NCBI GenBank assembly: GCA_009379915.1
Contig: WHSV01000010.1
Location: 1-58,928 of the forward strand
Length of the DNA stretch: 58,928 nt
Source of the DNA: Actinomycetota bacterium
GTDB taxonomy: Bacteria > Actinomycetota > CADDZG01 > WHSQ01
Reading direction: 5' to 3'
Part shown: piece after piece, positions 9,501 to 17,811 of the stretch
How positions within the stretch are numbered: the first letter of the stretch is position 1
Layout: each line of letters begins with the position of its first letter
Notes under the pieces: model-generated
Told to the model about the DNA's origin: nothing
Seen by the model: only the letters and a program-made list of their open reading frames with translations
The model's database searches: none
Program-made: the position numbers and the translations under genes

Positions 9501-9548
9501 CTGGGTGCCTCCGGCTCCTCGCCGGTCGCGGCAACCTCGCTCAACTAG
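6534..9548 (+). CDS. Hybrid sensor histidine kinase (membrane sensor, PAS, GAF, HisKA, HATPase, receiver)
   Basis: This 1004-residue hybrid kinase has about ten hydrophobic segments in its first 315 residues, like a multi-pass sensory module. Next come a PAS domain (about 325-440), a GAF domain (about 445-600), and the HisKA box with phospho-accepting His in GGIAHDFNNILS (about 631). The HATPase domain has N, G1 and G2 boxes (VNARDAM, DTGFGM, GTGLGLAM), and the C-terminal receiver domain has Asp near 925 in LLLTDVRMPGMSG and Lys in IQKPFS. The HDFNN box is typical of hybrid kinases that phosphorylate their own receiver. The GTG start at 6534 follows GGGAGGGAG. No output gene is adjacent on this strand, so phosphate probably goes to a phosphotransfer protein or the receiver acts as a brake. 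Confidence 0.92.
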   Translation: MRHRITTSNAWATAGLIGTFATMLYFLVPSPGARAVLFTSLVGGTCISILIGLRIHRPEVPRPWVLLAVGFGLKALGDVVWYGENLINGPEALVLPANVCYFFAYSFFIASFVVFVRLRDLKNLRAVALDMAMLLVNASVISWMFLMHPMLISTSSTLVERAVFTSYPVMNLLILGGVVALLLSNGPRSSALYLLSGGFLLHVAGDTVYYAGALRSGYDIGSELDALWLLGSMLIAVAALHPSMSKLQDTTGTSGAPLTRARISWFAVAALTGPAAVVVHQAGELTAFQAVGIFSSLFLFLLVLTRMAGLVYAVQSQVHDLQRSAQKYRALAHNFPNGAVFLFDHDLRFLVADGGGLQKAGYASRNLEGRTLHEVLTPTMASYLEPHYRSALAGQTSTAQIDVGDMVYEIHATPVQDEQGEVFAGLILSQDVTERNWAETLLAKQATTMEMILGGIHLKDVLENIAVVVEEQAPGARCSILLLDKDGSKLRHGAAPSLPAAYNHAVDGISIGPDVGSWGRAAFTGAEVSVSDIATDPLWENYRDLALVYGLQACFSSPITNTEGKTLGTFALYYDHPTEPPSRHLEVVRLFTHLAGIAIERRVAEEHGAELENQLRQSQKMEAMGQLAGGIAHDFNNILSVIRNYAVFVRDEFSPNNQAREDVEEIVQASDRARDLVRQLLTFSRQDMANPQVLDLNDVVTDAQRLFRRTIRENVSLSVELAPGHPSTKIDPGQLDQVLLNLVVNARDAMPDGGSLIISTGYETVDGTVNRLHPNLESGRYVSLSVTDTGFGMTDDVKARIFEPFFTTKGPGEGTGLGLAMLYGIVDAAGGHVAVESTPGRGSTFTLYLPACVEEKDEPVAQQAPRAAPAAQGRRILVVEDEEAVRRLVGRILTARGYQVVEVGSGADALAQLGDIEGRVDLLLTDVRMPGMSGRELALNVQMLYPWIKTLYMSGYAEQSLAEDSVRGLDSWIQKPFSAETLLTLVARTLGASGSSPVAATSLN

Positions 9549-9668
9549 GTACCGAGGCACCGCGACCACCTATCATCTGTCGATGACAACGGCAGTCTTC
9601 CTCCACGTCCACCCGGGATCAGCCGGTCCGTGGCCCACCAATCGGGTCAGGTGGTCTCCACTGGACGA

Positions 9669-11066
9669 TTAGTCGGGCTCGGTCGGCAGGCCGGCCTTGC
9701 GCCACGCACTCATACCACCGGTGACATTGCGCACATCCTTGTGCCCGCGCGCCCGCAGGAAGCTGGCGATCACGGCCGACCGGTAACCGCTGCCGCAGAC
9801 AACCGCAAGTGGCGCCGTCGCGCTCACCTCGTTGAGGCGTTCGGGAATCTCGGCCCCCGTGATGAACCGCGCTCCGGGAATGTGCCCGTCGGCCCACTCC
9901 GCCGGCTGCCGCACGTCGAGAACGGTCATGTCCGAGTCGTCCATCCCTTTTCTGAGAGCGCCGACCGATATCTCATCGACGGCCTCGACCGGCTCGCCAC
10001 TCGTCTTCCACGCCTGCATGCCACCCGATAGCCAACCCACGGGCAGCTCGTAGCCGGTTCGCAGGAGTTGCCAGCTGGCGTCCCAGAGCCGATCGGGAGC
10101 CTCCAGGACGAGCAGCACGCGGTCGCTCTCCTCCAGAACGGTGCCGGCCCAAGTCGAGAAACTGGTCGACAGACCAACGTTGAGGGCTCCGGGGATGTGC
10201 CCTCCGGCGAAGCCTTCGGGCGAGCGAGCATCGAGAACGACCGCGCCGTCTCGCATGTGAGCCGCAAACTCCTGAGGGTTGAGGGCCGGAGGCTCCCTGA
10301 GGACGGCGAGAGGCGACGGACCTGCGAGGTTCTGGGCTCGCATGCGCCGCCAGTACGGGGGGACCGCCGGAAGATTGTCGAGCCTGATGCATTCCTCGAC
10401 GAACTCCTCCGAGTTCGACACGCGTGTGAGCACCGCATTCGTCTTGCGCTCGTATCCCACCGTCGTCGAGAGTCTGCTGCCGATGTTTCCGCCGCAGAGA
10501 GAGCCGGCGACGTGTGTCGGGAAGACTTCGACGTGGTCGGGCAACCGCCACAGGATCTTCTCCTGGATGGTGTGGCAGAAGTCGCGGGCCGCGTTGCGAG
10601 CCTCGTCCGGCCCACCGAGCAGGTCGGGACGAGCCAGGTCGCCGACCAACAAGGCCCCGCCGGAAAGCAACATCGTCGGTTCATCTCCCGCCGTCCTGTC
10701 GTAGATCAGCAGGCTGACGTGCTCGGGTGTGTGACCGGGAGTGTGGAGAATCTCGAACGCGACGTCCCCGATCTCGATGAGCTCACCGTCCTTCACGCTG
10801 CGATGGTCGTAGCCGAGCCGGGCTTCGTGGAAACCGAGGAGCTCGACGTCGCCTCTCGCTGCGACCTCGGTGATGCCACTCAGGTAATCGTTGTGACCGT
10901 GTGTGTCGATTGCGTAGCCGATGCGCAGGCCCTGCTGTCGAGCGGTCGCGTAATAGTCGGACACGTTTCTCTGCGCATCCAGGATGAGGGCCTGCCCGGT
11001 CTTCTCGTCACCAATGAGATAGGACGCGTGACCGAGGCTTGGGAGGTAGAACTGCCTGAAGATCAT
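9669..11066 (-). CDS. Metallo-beta-lactamase-fold hydrolase fused to two rhodanese domains
   Basis: The N-terminal half (about 1-245) is a metallo-beta-lactamase domain of the persulfide dioxygenase/glyoxalase II type. It has the metal site THGHNDYLSG (His-x-His-x-Asp), a His in LHTPGHTPEHVS and an Asp in LLVGDLARPDL. Two rhodanese-like domains follow. The first (about 265-360) has no Cys where the active-site loop should be (LLVLEAPDRLW). The second (about 375-460) has the catalytic Cys in VVCGSGYRS. Such fusions handle glutathione or mycothiol persulfides and other sulfane sulfur. The gene is 55 bases downstream of pncB and could share its transcript. Length of 465 residues is normal for the fusion family. 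Confidence 0.88.
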   Translation of the reverse strand: MIFRQFYLPSLGHASYLIGDEKTGQALILDAQRNVSDYYATARQQGLRIGYAIDTHGHNDYLSGITEVAARGDVELLGFHEARLGYDHRSVKDGELIEIGDVAFEILHTPGHTPEHVSLLIYDRTAGDEPTMLLSGGALLVGDLARPDLLGGPDEARNAARDFCHTIQEKILWRLPDHVEVFPTHVAGSLCGGNIGSRLSTTVGYERKTNAVLTRVSNSEEFVEECIRLDNLPAVPPYWRRMRAQNLAGPSPLAVLREPPALNPQEFAAHMRDGAVVLDARSPEGFAGGHIPGALNVGLSTSFSTWAGTVLEESDRVLLVLEAPDRLWDASWQLLRTGYELPVGWLSGGMQAWKTSGEPVEAVDEISVGALRKGMDDSDMTVLDVRQPAEWADGHIPGARFITGAEIPERLNEVSATAPLAVVCGSGYRSAVIASFLRARGHKDVRNVTGGMSAWRKAGLPTEPD

Positions 11067-11121
11067 CGTTGATCCCTTCCGACCCCAGGCTTCGGGGCCC
11101 GTTGCTGGGCAAGGCCGGCGC

Positions 11122-12468
11122 TCAACCTCTGGCTGCGCTCGTGCGCTCGACCAGATCCTTCAACCGCTCGGATCTCTCTACCCGATACTCCGCTCTTTGC
11201 GTCAACGATTTCAATGACTTCGGCAATGTCGCCAGCGTGGTGGCGCAGCGTTTCCGAATCTCATCCAGCGATTCCGGCTCGGCCACACGCCGTCCGTTCA
11301 GCATGACCGGCAGCAGAATCGGCCTCCCCCCCGGCATGGTCTCGTTCTCCAGAGCGATCACGTCGTGGTCGATGACGCCGTTGCGCTCGTACCGCCAGAC
11401 TTGCTTGCACCCCGGCAGCGTGACCTTGCCGGCCGACAGCTTCATCCTCGGTCCCGCCGAGTCGGCGACCAGCTTGTAGACCCCCCCGAGAGAGGGAGCG
11501 TCGCCGCTTACACCCATCTGAGTGCCGACACCGAATGCATCGACGGGCGCGCCCTCGTCCACCAGCTCGGCGATCCTGTGCTCGTCGAGGTCGCCGGAGA
11601 GAAAGATCTGTGTGTCGACGAGACCGGCGTCATCCAGGATCTTGCGGACGGACCTCGACTCGCGCACGAGATCGCCCGAGTCGATACGGACGCCGGTGAG
11701 GCGCACGCCCTCATCCGCCAGCTCGGTCGCAACCTGAGCCGCGCGGCGAGCGCCTTCCTCGACATCGAACGTGTCGATCAAAAGGACGGCGCGGTCCGGA
11801 AAGTCGCGCGCGAACGCTCCGAACGCCTCGATCTCGCTGTCGAAGGCCATGACGTACGAGTGCGCCATCGTTCCGTTCACCGGGATCCCGAAGACCTTGC
11901 CGGCGAGCACGTTCGAGGTTGCCGAGGCCCCGGCGACGTAAGCGGCGCGCGCGCCCTTGAGCGCCGCATCCGCACCATGGTCGCGCCTCAGCGAGAAGTC
12001 GACGAAGCTTCGCTCCCCCGATGCAAGTGCGACCCGCGCTGCCTTCGAAGCGATCATCGTCTGGAACAAAACGCAGTTCAGCAGGTAACTCTCGACTATC
12101 TGCGCTTGGGACAGAGGTGCCGTGACGCGCAGCAGTGGTTCGCCATCGAAGGCGGCCTCCCCCTCAGGAATCGCGTGAACGTCGCCGGTAAAGCGGAGCC
12201 CGCCCAGGTAGTCCAGAAAATCCTCGTCGAACATCTCGAGCGAGCGAAGATAGGTAAGGGCGGCGGCGTCGAAGCGCATGCTCTCGAGGTACTCGAACGC
12301 CTGCTCGAGTCCGCACGCGATCAGAAAGTTGCGGTTCTCCGGTAACCGACGGACGAACAGATCGAAGGTCGACCGCTCCTTCATGTCGTGCCGAAAGTAG
12401 CTTGCCGCCATCGTGAGCTCGTACAGGTCCGTCAGCAGAGCTGCGTTGGCCGAGTCGACCCAGGTCAC
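11122..12468 (-). CDS. pncB: Nicotinate phosphoribosyltransferase
   Basis: This enzyme makes nicotinate mononucleotide from nicotinate, PRPP and ATP, the entry step of the Preiss-Handler NAD salvage pathway. Characteristic segments are LTDLYELTMAASYF at the N terminus, the active-site His region in NGTMAHSYVMAF, GVRIDSGDL and FGVGTQMGVSGDAPSLGG. Length of 448 residues is normal. The start codon lies inside the end of the nicotinamidase gene (ATGA, 4-base overlap), so the two steps nicotinamide to nicotinate to NaMN are translationally coupled. Confidence 0.95.
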   Translation of the reverse strand: MTWVDSANAALLTDLYELTMAASYFRHDMKERSTFDLFVRRLPENRNFLIACGLEQAFEYLESMRFDAAALTYLRSLEMFDEDFLDYLGGLRFTGDVHAIPEGEAAFDGEPLLRVTAPLSQAQIVESYLLNCVLFQTMIASKAARVALASGERSFVDFSLRRDHGADAALKGARAAYVAGASATSNVLAGKVFGIPVNGTMAHSYVMAFDSEIEAFGAFARDFPDRAVLLIDTFDVEEGARRAAQVATELADEGVRLTGVRIDSGDLVRESRSVRKILDDAGLVDTQIFLSGDLDEHRIAELVDEGAPVDAFGVGTQMGVSGDAPSLGGVYKLVADSAGPRMKLSAGKVTLPGCKQVWRYERNGVIDHDVIALENETMPGGRPILLPVMLNGRRVAEPESLDEIRKRCATTLATLPKSLKSLTQRAEYRVERSERLKDLVERTSAARG

Positions 12469-13046
12469 TCGATGATTCCCCCGCTCGCCCGGATTTCCTC
12501 GAGCGCGCGCTCGTCGTCACCCGGCTTCAGTTTTACTCCCCTGATGCCCTCGCCCAGCACGGTCGTCGAGAAGCCGTACCCGAGGGCGTCGATTGCAGTC
12601 TCCTTGACGCAATAGTCCGTCGCGAGCCCCGCCACGACGACGCGCTCGATGCCGCGCCTGTGCAGAATGTCGACGAGCTCGGTTGCGTGCTCCTCGGCCG
12701 TTGTCGGGTGACGCTCGCTGAAACCCGAGTAGCCGTCGAGTCCCGTGGCGCCCTTTCTCACGATCTCGCCGTCGACGGAGAGATCGGGATGGAACTCGGC
12801 CCCCCATGTGCCCATCACGCAGTGAACCGGCCAGATTCCGCCGTCCTTGGCGAAATGGGGGGTGGACTCCGGATGCCAATCCTGCGTATAGACGATCAGC
12901 GCACCGGCCCTGCGCGCCTCGTCGAGTTGTTGGTTGACGAACGGCACGACGAGCTCCCCCTCGGAAACGTAGAGGCTGCCTTGGGAGTCGGCGAAGTCGT
13001 TCTGAACGTCGACCACGAGCAGGGCCGTCTTGCCGTCGTACCTCAG
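12465..13046 (-). CDS. pncA: Nicotinamidase (PncA), apparently using a CTG start
   Basis: The enzyme deaminates nicotinamide to nicotinate and feeds PncB directly. The isochorismatase fold shows the catalytic triad Asp (VDVQNDF), Lys (RKGATGLDGYSGF) and Cys (TDYCVKETAIDA), and the metal ligands Asp and two His in TQDWHPESTPHF plus His in WPVHC. The first usual start codon is GTG at 13016, but that would cut off the first beta-strand (TALLVVDVQNDF) and has no ribosome site. Upstream in frame to the stop at 13077-13079 there is no ATG, GTG or TTG. A CTG at 13046 lies 10 bases after a strong GGAGGTGAA (13053-13061), giving 193 residues. The start is inference; the function is secure. Confidence 0.92.
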   Translation of the reverse strand: MRYDGKTALLVVDVQNDFADSQGSLYVSEGELVVPFVNQQLDEARRAGALIVYTQDWHPESTPHFAKDGGIWPVHCVMGTWGAEFHPDLSVDGEIVRKGATGLDGYSGFSERHPTTAEEHATELVDILHRRGIERVVVAGLATDYCVKETAIDALGYGFSTTVLGEGIRGVKLKPGDDERALEEIRASGGIIE

Positions 13047-13108
13047 AGAGCGTTCACCTCCATCGGGATCAGTCTTTCACGACCTCGTTGACAGAGCGGC
13101 GACTCGAT

Positions 13109-14269
13109 TCAGTGGTCCGACAGTTCCTCGTGGATCCGGATGACCTCGTCCAGCGCGTCGAAGAAGGCGTCGAGCGCCTCCGCGTCGAAATGAGACCCTC
13201 GTCCCTCGCGCATGATCTCCAGCGCCCGGCCGAGGGGCATGGCACTCCGGTAGATACGGTCGGTCGTCAGTGCATCGAAGACGTCGGCGATCGCGGCTAT
13301 GCGGCCCTCGAACGGGATGTCGTTGCCGGACAGACCATGCGGATAGCCATCTCCATCGACGCGCTCGTGGTGGGTCCTCGCGATGATCGCGGCGACGTCC
13401 AGAAGCTCCGACTGCGATTCCGCCAGGATGCGCCAGCCGATCTCGCAGTGCCGCTCCATGACCTTGCGTTCGTCTGGGGTGAGGGGGGCGGGCTTCCTGA
13501 GGATGTTGTCGGGTATGCCGAGCTTGCCGATATCGTGCATCTGACTGGCCACCCGGATGTACTCTCCGCGCTCCGAGTCGGCCCCCATCTCTCGAGCGAG
13601 GAGCCCGCAGTAGCGGCTCATCCGTTGAATGTGGCGGCCCGTTTCGTCGTCGCGGAACTCGGCCGCGATGGAGAGGCGCTTGACCGTCTCCTCGCGCGAT
13701 CTGCGGAGGTTCTCCTGGGTCGTCTCGAGGTGGCGGATGGCGTTCCAGAGTTCGGCCGTCCGCTCTCTGACCTGCTGCTCTAGACGAGCCTGGTGACCGC
13801 GATTCTCGATCTCGAGAGCGCGGCGGCGCAGCGCGTTGGTGACGCTGATCAGAATCTCATTGGATTCGAACGGCTTGATGATGTAACCGTAGGCGCCCAG
13901 TTCGAGGGCCGCGTTCGCGAGCGCTCTGTCGTCCAAGCCGGTAACCATTACGGTCGCCAGGCCCGGGTACTTCTCCGATGCCGCTCGAATGAGATCGAGC
14001 CCGGACTCACCGGGCATGTTCATATCGGTCAGCAGAAGATCGAACGGCTCGGCTTCGAGGGCCGCGCTGGCCTCCACCGCGTCCGCGGCGGTTCCACACG
14101 AATAGCCGTTTCGTTCGAGCAGACGAGCCAGAAGGCGCCGAACCGGCGCCTCGTCATCTACCACGAGTATGCGTGCCTGGTTGTTCTCGTCGTCGCCCAA
14201 CTTGCACCGCCACCCTTTCCTCCTGGGCATCCTGAGGCTCACGGCTCCGGAGCGCAACAACCGCCCCAC
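13109..14269 (-). CDS. Response regulator with HD-GYP domain (cyclic-di-GMP phosphodiesterase)
   Basis: A receiver domain (about residues 30-150: VVDDEAPVRRLL, phospho-Asp in LLLTDMNMPGESG, Lys in IIKPFES) is joined by a coiled coil (about 150-195) to an HD-GYP domain. The metal and catalytic motif HDIGKLGIPD and the GYP loop HHERVDGDGYPHGL are intact, so it should hydrolyse cyclic-di-GMP to pGpG/GMP under control of phosphorylation. The start is uncertain: GTG at 14269, ATG at 14230 and TTG at 14200 are all in frame, and none has a convincing ribosome site. The gene follows the acyl-CoA dehydrogenase by 26 bases. A BldD-like c-di-GMP receptor is encoded at 33931-34413. Confidence 0.9.
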   Translation of the reverse strand: MGRLLRSGAVSLRMPRRKGWRCKLGDDENNQARILVVDDEAPVRRLLARLLERNGYSCGTAADAVEASAALEAEPFDLLLTDMNMPGESGLDLIRAASEKYPGLATVMVTGLDDRALANAALELGAYGYIIKPFESNEILISVTNALRRRALEIENRGHQARLEQQVRERTAELWNAIRHLETTQENLRRSREETVKRLSIAAEFRDDETGRHIQRMSRYCGLLAREMGADSERGEYIRVASQMHDIGKLGIPDNILRKPAPLTPDERKVMERHCEIGWRILAESQSELLDVAAIIARTHHERVDGDGYPHGLSGNDIPFEGRIAAIADVFDALTTDRIYRSAMPLGRALEIMREGRGSHFDAEALDAFFDALDEVIRIHEELSDH

Positions 14270-14295
14270 CCGTCACTCGGTGGTTGGATTGCCCG

Positions 14296-15972
14296 TTACT
14301 CGTCGTTCATCGCGATTGTCAGGTCGAGCGGCGGTGGCGCGGGCACGAGACCACGCGTGGCAAGGCGAGCGGCGATCGCGGCGGTGCTCCCCTTTCCCCG
14401 CCGAGCGGCCCAGTGCCCTTGTCGACAGAGCAGCGCGCATGCGTAGGTGGAACCGGTGCCCAGCGCTAGCGGCCGTGCTCCGGCCTCGGCTCCCTCGGGG
14501 TCGTCCGCCATCTCGACCGAGCGTTTGTTTAGTTCGTCGACGGCCGTCAGAATCGCGCGCGCGGTTTCTCCCGACCGGGGGTCGTCGACGAGATCCGCCA
14601 CCAGCCGCAGGCCATCATCCAGAAGAGCTTCGAGCGCGTTGGACTTCTGGGCCGCCCGCAACACGTCGAGTGACAGGACGTTGGTCGTGCCCTCCCAGAT
14701 CGGGATGACGTGTGTGTTTCGGACGAGCGCCGGAATGGTCGAGTCCTCGCAGTAGCCGACGCCTCCGATGGCCTCCATCGCCTCGGTCACGCCGGCGATC
14801 GACCACCGTCCCGTAGACAGCTTCGTAACCGGTGTCAAACAACGCAACACCGCGGACTCGCCGGCGGCCCCGGTGCCATGCTCCTGGCGCCCGGCAAGCT
14901 CGCAACAACGCAACACGAGAGCGAGGCCGGCCGCGTAGTCAACCGCCAGATCCGTCAAGGTCGCGCGATGCGCCGGTAGTTCGTGCAGCGGACGGCCGAA
15001 GACTTCGCGTTCGCGCGCATACGCGCGTGCCCAGGCGAGGCCGCGTCCCAAGGCTCCGGACGCGCCCAGCGCATTATGGATTCGAGTGATGTTCAGCATG
15101 GTCGCGATTCGCCTCACTCCGCTGCCCATCTCCGGTTCACCCACGGGCCACGCGAGCGCGCCCTCGAGTTCGAGCTCCGCGGTGGGAAGGGCGCGCGTGC
15201 CGAGCTTGTCCTTTAGACGGCGGACGATGATGCGGTTTCTGGTTCCGTCCCCCAGGAACCGGTGCACGCGAAACAGAACGAGTCCGCGGGAGCCCTCGGG
15301 TCCACCTTCCGGACGAGCCAGCGTGAGCGCCATCTCCGAGGTCGTCGCGGAGGTGAACCACTTGGTCCCCCAGAGCCGCCAGTGACCGTTGTCGTCTCTG
15401 CGCGCGACCGTGCCCGTCCGTCCGACATCCGATCCACCGGCGGTCTCTGTCATCCATTGGCCGCTCGCCCACGCTCGCTCCGGGTCGCGGGTCGTGAGTC
15501 GTTCGACGATGTCGCGTTCCTCGTCGCCTCCGTGAAGCAGGAGCGTTCGAGCTGCCCCGTCCGTCATGGCGACCGGACACGAGGCCAGCGCGGAGGACGG
15601 CCCCCACAGAGACAGAACACCGGCCCACACGAGACGAGCTTTGACACCGTACGGGTCGGTCTCGTACGGCAGCGCGGTTACTCCCGCCTCGACCCCAAAC
15701 CGGCCCAACTCACTGTACGCGTCCGACACCTGGATCTCGTCGACGCGCTCGCCCCACGGCGAGTAAGGAACGTGACGCGGCGGCTCCCGCTCCGCCCGCG
15801 CCGCAAGGTCGAGAACCCTGGCGTCCGTGACGGCGCGTCCTAGTTCGCCGAGCTCCGGCTCCGCTGCGGCGAATACCTCGTCGCCGAGGTGGTAGGCGAG
15901 GCCCTCTCGCAGGATGCGGTCGCTGCTCCACGCATCGGGGAGCCTGGGAGCGGTCTGTTGAAAGTCGGCCAT
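14296..15972 (-). CDS. Acyl-CoA dehydrogenase, AidB-like subfamily
   Basis: This FAD-dependent acyl-CoA dehydrogenase of about 558 residues resembles AidB, the isovaleryl-CoA-dehydrogenase-like flavoprotein of the adaptive alkylation response. Segments seen are GQWMTETAGGSDVGRTGT and WRLWGTKWFTSA (flavin site), NITRIHNALGASGALGRGLAWARAYAREREVFGRPL, and IWEGTTNVLSLDVLR with the catalytic-position Glu. Length and the N-terminal extension (NQPPPL-like region DFQQTAPRLPDAW) fit AidB more than ordinary fatty-acid enzymes. The ATG at 15972 lacks a ribosome site but has TAAGCT eight bases upstream, suggesting a leaderless mRNA. It is divergent from the ABC exporter at 16022. The true substrate is unknown. 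Confidence 0.88.
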   Translation of the reverse strand: MADFQQTAPRLPDAWSSDRILREGLAYHLGDEVFAAAEPELGELGRAVTDARVLDLAARAEREPPRHVPYSPWGERVDEIQVSDAYSELGRFGVEAGVTALPYETDPYGVKARLVWAGVLSLWGPSSALASCPVAMTDGAARTLLLHGGDEERDIVERLTTRDPERAWASGQWMTETAGGSDVGRTGTVARRDDNGHWRLWGTKWFTSATTSEMALTLARPEGGPEGSRGLVLFRVHRFLGDGTRNRIIVRRLKDKLGTRALPTAELELEGALAWPVGEPEMGSGVRRIATMLNITRIHNALGASGALGRGLAWARAYAREREVFGRPLHELPAHRATLTDLAVDYAAGLALVLRCCELAGRQEHGTGAAGESAVLRCLTPVTKLSTGRWSIAGVTEAMEAIGGVGYCEDSTIPALVRNTHVIPIWEGTTNVLSLDVLRAAQKSNALEALLDDGLRLVADLVDDPRSGETARAILTAVDELNKRSVEMADDPEGAEAGARPLALGTGSTYACALLCRQGHWAARRGKGSTAAIAARLATRGLVPAPPPLDLTIAMNDE

Positions 15973-15980
15973 GGTGCGTA

Positions 15981-15989
15981 GCTTATGCT
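15981..15989. promoter_or_regulatory. Overlapping divergent -10 boxes
   Basis: On the plus strand TATGCT (15984-15989) sits 32 bases before the exporter ATG at 16022. On the minus strand TAAGCT (15986-15981) sits eight bases before the dehydrogenase ATG at 15972. Both fit TANNNT. With shared bases, only one polymerase could bind at a time. No clear -35 boxes are seen. Confidence 0.35.
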
Positions 15990-16021
15990 CCCGCGAATGG
16001 CTACGGCTTGTGGCAAGGCTC

Positions 16022-16996
16022 ATGGCAATTAGGGCCATCGAGGTTAAGGGGCTGCGCAAGACTTATAGAAAGGTCGAGGCGGTGCGCGGGATCGACCTGC
16101 ACGTCGAGGTCGGCGAGGTCTTTGCGCTCCTGGGCCCCAATGGTGCGGGCAAGACGACTACGGTCGAGATCCTCGAGGGCTATCGCAAGCGCGACGCCGG
16201 CGAGGTGCAGGTCCTCGGGACCGACCCCGAGACGAACGAACGCTCGTTCAAGGAGCGAATCGGGATCGTCTTACAGGAGACGAGCGTCGACCCATTCTTC
16301 ACCGTGCGTGAGGTCATCGAGCTCTACGGTGGCTTCTACCCGAATCCGCTCCCCGTCGACGAGGCGATCGAGATCGTCGGATTGACCGACAAGGCAGACG
16401 AGCGGATCCGGCGCCTTTCTGGAGGGCAGCAGCGGAGACTCGACGTCGCCCTCGGGCTCGCCGGCAACCCTGAACTACTCTTCCTCGACGAACCCACCAC
16501 GGGATTCGATCCATCCGCGCGCCGCAACGCGTGGCAGATGGTCAAGGACCTGCAGTCACTCGGCAAGACGATCCTGCTGACGACTCACTACATGGACGAG
16601 GCCCAGATGCTGGCCGGTCGCGTGGCGGTCATCGCCAGGGGCGAAATCGTTGCGGAGGGCCCGCCCGATGCGCTGGGTGGCAGGGACGTCGCCGGCACCA
16701 AGATCTCTTTCGTGCTGCCCCCCGGAAGCCCGTCGCCTCCCCCGCAGGTCGCCGGCAACTTCCAGATCCTTGGAAACTCATGGAGATCCGAGACGGACGC
16801 GGCGCTACCGATATTGCACGAGCTCACGGGCTGGGCCGTGAACAACAACGTCGAGCTTCGCTCGCTTCAGGTGTCGCAGCCGACGCTCGAGGACGTCTAC
16901 CTGGCCCTCACCGGAGGCGAGCGGGACGGTGCGTCTGAATCTCAGACGGTGGCCGACCTCGCCGGTGGCAAGAGTGAGACAGGGCGGAGTCGGTGA
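16022..16996 (+). CDS. ABC exporter ATP-binding protein
   Basis: This is the ATPase of an ABC-2 type exporter of the CcmA/DrrA group. Walker A GPNGAGKTT (about residue 38), Q-loop in IVLQET, signature LSGGQQRRLD, Walker B LLFLDEPTTGFDPSAR and switch His LLTTHYMDEAQ are all present. A C-terminal extension of about 100 residues (VLPPGSPSPP onward) is typical of exporter ATPases that carry a regulatory DUF4162-like tail. The ATG at 16022 aligns with the usual family start. The stop overlaps the permease GTG by four bases. It is the first gene of a seven-gene co-directional block reaching 23502. Confidence 0.93.
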   Translation: MAIRAIEVKGLRKTYRKVEAVRGIDLHVEVGEVFALLGPNGAGKTTTVEILEGYRKRDAGEVQVLGTDPETNERSFKERIGIVLQETSVDPFFTVREVIELYGGFYPNPLPVDEAIEIVGLTDKADERIRRLSGGQQRRLDVALGLAGNPELLFLDEPTTGFDPSARRNAWQMVKDLQSLGKTILLTTHYMDEAQMLAGRVAVIARGEIVAEGPPDALGGRDVAGTKISFVLPPGSPSPPPQVAGNFQILGNSWRSETDAALPILHELTGWAVNNNVELRSLQVSQPTLEDVYLALTGGERDGASESQTVADLAGGKSETGRSR

Positions 16997-17772
16997 GCAA
17001 CGCCCAACTGGTATTGCGTCAAGCTCGCTTCGAGAACAAGGCATTCTGGCGCAACCCCGCCGCGGCATTCTTCACCTTTGCCTTTCCCCTGCTGTTTCTC
17101 GTCATCTTCTCGACGCTCCTGGGCGGAGGAACGAGTCCCTCCCCGACCGGGGAGGAGATCGAAAGCACCACGTACTTCATCCCCGCCATCCTGTCGTTCG
17201 CGGTGGTGACGGCGTGCTTCACGAACATCGCAATCGGCATCTCGTTCTCGCGCGATGAGGGCATTCTCAAGCGTCTGCGGGGAACCCCGTGCCCCGGATG
17301 GGTCTACCTCGCGGGGCGTGTGCTTCATGCGGTCTTCGTGAACCTCATCCTCGTCGTGATCGTCCTCATTTTCGGACAGGTCTTCTACGGAGTGGACATT
17401 CCACTGGATACCGTGGCCGCTTTCGTATTGACACTCGTCCTCGGAGCCGGGGCCTTCTGCGCGCTCGGGCTGGCGGCCACCTGCGCCGTTCCCAACGCCG
17501 AGGCCGCCCCCGCGGTGGTGAACGTGATGGTTCTGCCTCTACTGTTCCTCTCGGGAACCTTCATCCCGATAGGCGACGCACCACAGTGGATCCAGACTTT
17601 CGCCGGGCTCTTCCCCATCAAGCACTTTCTCGATGCGATGTTCGAGTCGTTCCTTCCCCCGCCGGACAACCCCTCGGGCTTCGTATGGAGTTCCATCATC
17701 GTGATCGCACTCTGGGGAATGGCCGGCTTGATCATTGCCGTCCGCTTCTTCCGATGGGCGCCGAGCAAGTAG
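16993..17772 (+). CDS. ABC-2 type exporter permease
   Basis: This 259-residue membrane protein has six hydrophobic segments, the ABC2_membrane layout: FENKAFWRNPAAAFFTFAFP leads helix 1, and LFLSGTFIPIGDAPQWIQTF is the conserved loop before the last helices, followed by the FPIKHFLDAM motif. It pairs with the ATPase at 16022 (GTGA overlap). DrrB-like permeases of this size export antibiotics, lipids or polysaccharides. Nothing in the sequence fixes the substrate, but the enzymes downstream suggest a small esterified or amidated product. Confidence 0.9.
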   Translation: MSNAQLVLRQARFENKAFWRNPAAAFFTFAFPLLFLVIFSTLLGGGTSPSPTGEEIESTTYFIPAILSFAVVTACFTNIAIGISFSRDEGILKRLRGTPCPGWVYLAGRVLHAVFVNLILVVIVLIFGQVFYGVDIPLDTVAAFVLTLVLGAGAFCALGLAATCAVPNAEAAPAVVNVMVLPLLFLSGTFIPIGDAPQWIQTFAGLFPIKHFLDAMFESFLPPPDNPSGFVWSSIIVIALWGMAGLIIAVRFFRWAPSK

Positions 17773-17811
17773 TCCGCGCGACCGCTGTAGCGGTTAGCCT
17801 TCATCGCCAGA

